Assembly (NCBI RefSeq): GCF_003855495.1
Contig: NZ_CP034086.1
Span: forward strand, 1,426,001 to 1,490,000
Length of the DNA: 64,000 nucleotides
Reading direction: 5' to 3'
DNA from: Methylocystis rosea
GTDB lineage: Bacteria; Pseudomonadota; Alphaproteobacteria; Rhizobiales; Beijerinckiaceae
In this document: piece after piece, positions 62,559 through 64,000 of the stretch
Position numbering within the stretch: position 1 is the stretch's first letter
Layout: every line of letters begins with the position of its first letter
The notes under the pieces: model-generated
Databases searched by the model: none
Told to the model about the DNA's origin: nothing
What the model saw: the letters and a program-made list of their open reading frames with translations, nothing else
Program-made: the position numbers and the translations under genes

Positions 62559-63073
62559 GGGGTTGTCCTTTTGCGCACGCTACTTAGCCCATCGCGAGAC
62601 TGCCCGTGGTCGGGGCTAGAGGATGTTAGTCTATGACCGGCCGCTCCTGCAATGAGCGTGGACGGGGAGCCGATTGAGGTTGCTCAGCCGGCCACGCGAC
62701 GACTCACGTAAATTCCCGGCGGTCGAGTCGCTTCATGTCTTTGCTGCGAAAGATTCTCGAATCCGCATAGCGCGCGCAACGCGACGAAGCCCGGGGAACA
62801 TGCAAAGCAAAGAGCTGCGCCGACGATTGGCGAATCCAAATTTTCTCATACAGTTCTCTGCCTGCTGTGATGGCGAGATTTAGGGTCTTGCATCCCCGAC
62901 AAGAGCCGATCTCCGCTGCGGTGGCCGTAGTCGCTCAACGGCTCGCCTCGCGTTCCACGGTCATGACTCTGACACTTGATCCGAGCGTCCATGCTGATTT
63001 TGCTTGCATGCGCCTCAATGCCGGCCACAAAATCGCCAACCGGTAGCAAGCACGAAATTGGAGGCAGACCTCA
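62559..63073. other. Intergenic region with one possible 58-residue ORF
   Basis: An ATG at 62870 opens a plus-strand frame to 63046 (MARFRVLHPRQEPISA start, NAGHKIANR end) with no clear ribosome site and no recognised family; it could be a gene remnant. The rest of this 515-base stretch shows no convincing gene. GC content is lower than in the core region. Confidence 0.4.
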
Positions 63074-64000
63074 ATGACCTTGGATCAGGGACGCGTTCCG
63101 GCTTGCCCGATCACCGGCCTTCCCGCAGTCCGCCATATTCAGTGGGTGCCAGCACTTCTCCTCACTCGCTTATGGCGAATTGAGTTCAAGACGGATCCCC
63201 GGCCGAGCTTCGACGGGGTCGATCGATTTGGCTTGTGGGAGTCGCCCACAGGTCTCTATTTCTTTGACCCACCTGTTGAAGGCGACGACGCATTTTACGC
63301 GGCTTTCTATTCAAGACTTCGCGCTTTAGGTCTCTATTCTAAACAAACCGCCCGCCCGGAGTTTGTGATGGCCGCCCGACACGTCAAGCCCGGCGCGCGC
63401 GTGCTCGATATCGGGTGCGGACTTGCGAACTTCCGAACGTGCGTGCCACAGGCGACTTACACTGGGCTTGACCCGCATGTCGCCGAGGGCGACGCGGACG
63501 GCTCGGTGTGCAGCGAGACGCTGGCTCAGCACCTCGTAAACCACACGGGAGCTTATGACGCCGTGTGCGCCTTTCAGGTCCTTGAGCATGTCAAGGCGCC
63601 CGTCAACCTCTTCGCTGAGATGGTGCAGGCAGTCAAACCGGGGGGGCTAATTATGGTCGGCGTGCCGCATGTCCCTTCCGCAATGACCCGCATACCAAAT
63701 TTCTTAATGAACGCGCCACCCCACCATCTAACGTGGTGGACGAAGTCTGCGCTGATCCACCTGGCGAAAGACGTCAACGTCGTCATCGACAGCATAGAGA
63801 ACGTTCCCTGGGGTAAACACGACGCCCTGATCTATTGGATAGAACATTGTACGCCTTTCAAAAGCGCCAGCCATCATTACAGTGAAGCGTGGTCCTGGCA
63901 TGCTTCTGCTGCAGTGGGGCTAGCCAGCGGCGCCGTTGCGCACTGGATCCGTGGCGTTCCGTCGACCGATGACGAAGGTTCCGGATTGCTACTGGTTGCG
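63074..64000 (+). CDS. Class I SAM methyltransferase, N-terminal 309 residues (runs off window end)
   Basis: Open frame from ATG 63074 (GGAGG eleven bases before) to the window end. Starts CPITGLPAVRHIQWVPA, a zinc-ribbon-like leader, then GLYFFDPPVEGDDAFYAAFY. The methyltransferase domain has ARVLDIGCGLANFRT, DAVCAFQVLEHVKAPVNLF, GGLIMVGVPHVPSAM and PHHLTWWT. Methyltransf_23-type proteins of this wording belong to surface-polysaccharide and lipid clusters. The C-terminus is outside the window. Confidence 0.88.
   Translation, partial: MTLDQGRVPACPITGLPAVRHIQWVPALLLTRLWRIEFKTDPRPSFDGVDRFGLWESPTGLYFFDPPVEGDDAFYAAFYSRLRALGLYSKQTARPEFVMAARHVKPGARVLDIGCGLANFRTCVPQATYTGLDPHVAEGDADGSVCSETLAQHLVNHTGAYDAVCAFQVLEHVKAPVNLFAEMVQAVKPGGLIMVGVPHVPSAMTRIPNFLMNAPPHHLTWWTKSALIHLAKDVNVVIDSIENVPWGKHDALIYWIEHCTPFKSASHHYSEAWSWHASAAVGLASGAVAHWIRGVPSTDDEGSGLLLVA

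Noticed and set aside
1..64000. Searched for CRISPR arrays, rRNA genes, prophage modules, toxin-antitoxin pairs and methane oxidation genes
   Set aside because: No regularly spaced repeats, rRNA-like stretches, phage structural or integrase genes, or pmo/mmo/mxa genes were recognised.

Overview
The window is GC-rich DNA from an alphaproteobacterium of the Hyphomicrobiales (Rhizobiales) type. The core order ntrC-ntrB-dusB-ispDF-cinA-ratA-lipA, the two-domain cold-shock protein, the NDUFS4-type complex I protein beside tRNA genes and the MarR/response regulator/kinase set (PetPR-like) next to ilvE all point there. A phasin, a hopanoid-type class III aminotransferase and the large lipid cluster would suit a Methylocystis/Methylosinus-like organism. 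No methane oxidation gene is present, so that genus-level guess is inference only.

Region 1 (1-37.2 kb) is mostly housekeeping: nitrogen two-component system, isoprenoid and lipoate synthesis, DNA polymerase III alpha, a PHB phasin, a secreted D,D-carboxypeptidase with a SPOR domain, a membrane DnaJ/VWA pair, cystathionine beta-lyase, a Pit phosphate transporter with its DUF47 partner, three tRNA genes (two Arg, one Pro), an HpnO-like aminotransferase, ilvE facing a MarR/OmpR/kinase operon, proC, an L,D-transpeptidase and several envelope proteins. A lower-GC pentapeptide-repeat membrane protein interrupts the conserved ispDF-cinA block.

Region 2 (37.9-60.1 kb) is the exceptional part: a nearly unidirectional (minus strand) gene cluster for making, decorating and exporting a long-chain lipid. 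Its core is a 2484-residue iterative type I polyketide/fatty acid synthase (two fused PfaD-like enoyl reductase modules, then KS, AT, one ACP, KR, no thioesterase), a type III polyketide synthase with a complete Cys-His-Asn triad, and a dehydratase fused to a phosphopantetheinyl transferase. Further down are an FkbM methyltransferase, a ceramide-glucosyltransferase-like GT2, a DevC/DevA/DevB-type ABC exporter, a SAM methyltransferase and an FAD oxidoreductase; a TolC-type outer membrane channel lies just beyond on the plus strand. The parts resemble a cross between cyanobacterial heterocyst-glycolipid synthesis/export (HglE plus DevBCA-TolC) and the Azotobacter cyst-lipid system, where a type I synthase feeds a type III PKS. 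The simplest prediction is an exported, methylated and possibly glycosylated alkylresorcinol or alkylpyrone lipid.

Region 3 (60.1-64 kb) flanks the cluster and is eroded: a frameshifted sulfotransferase fragment, an IS110-family transposase remnant broken over three frames, a second FkbM methyltransferase, and a class I methyltransferase that runs off the window end. No rRNA, CRISPR array, prophage or intact insertion sequence was seen.
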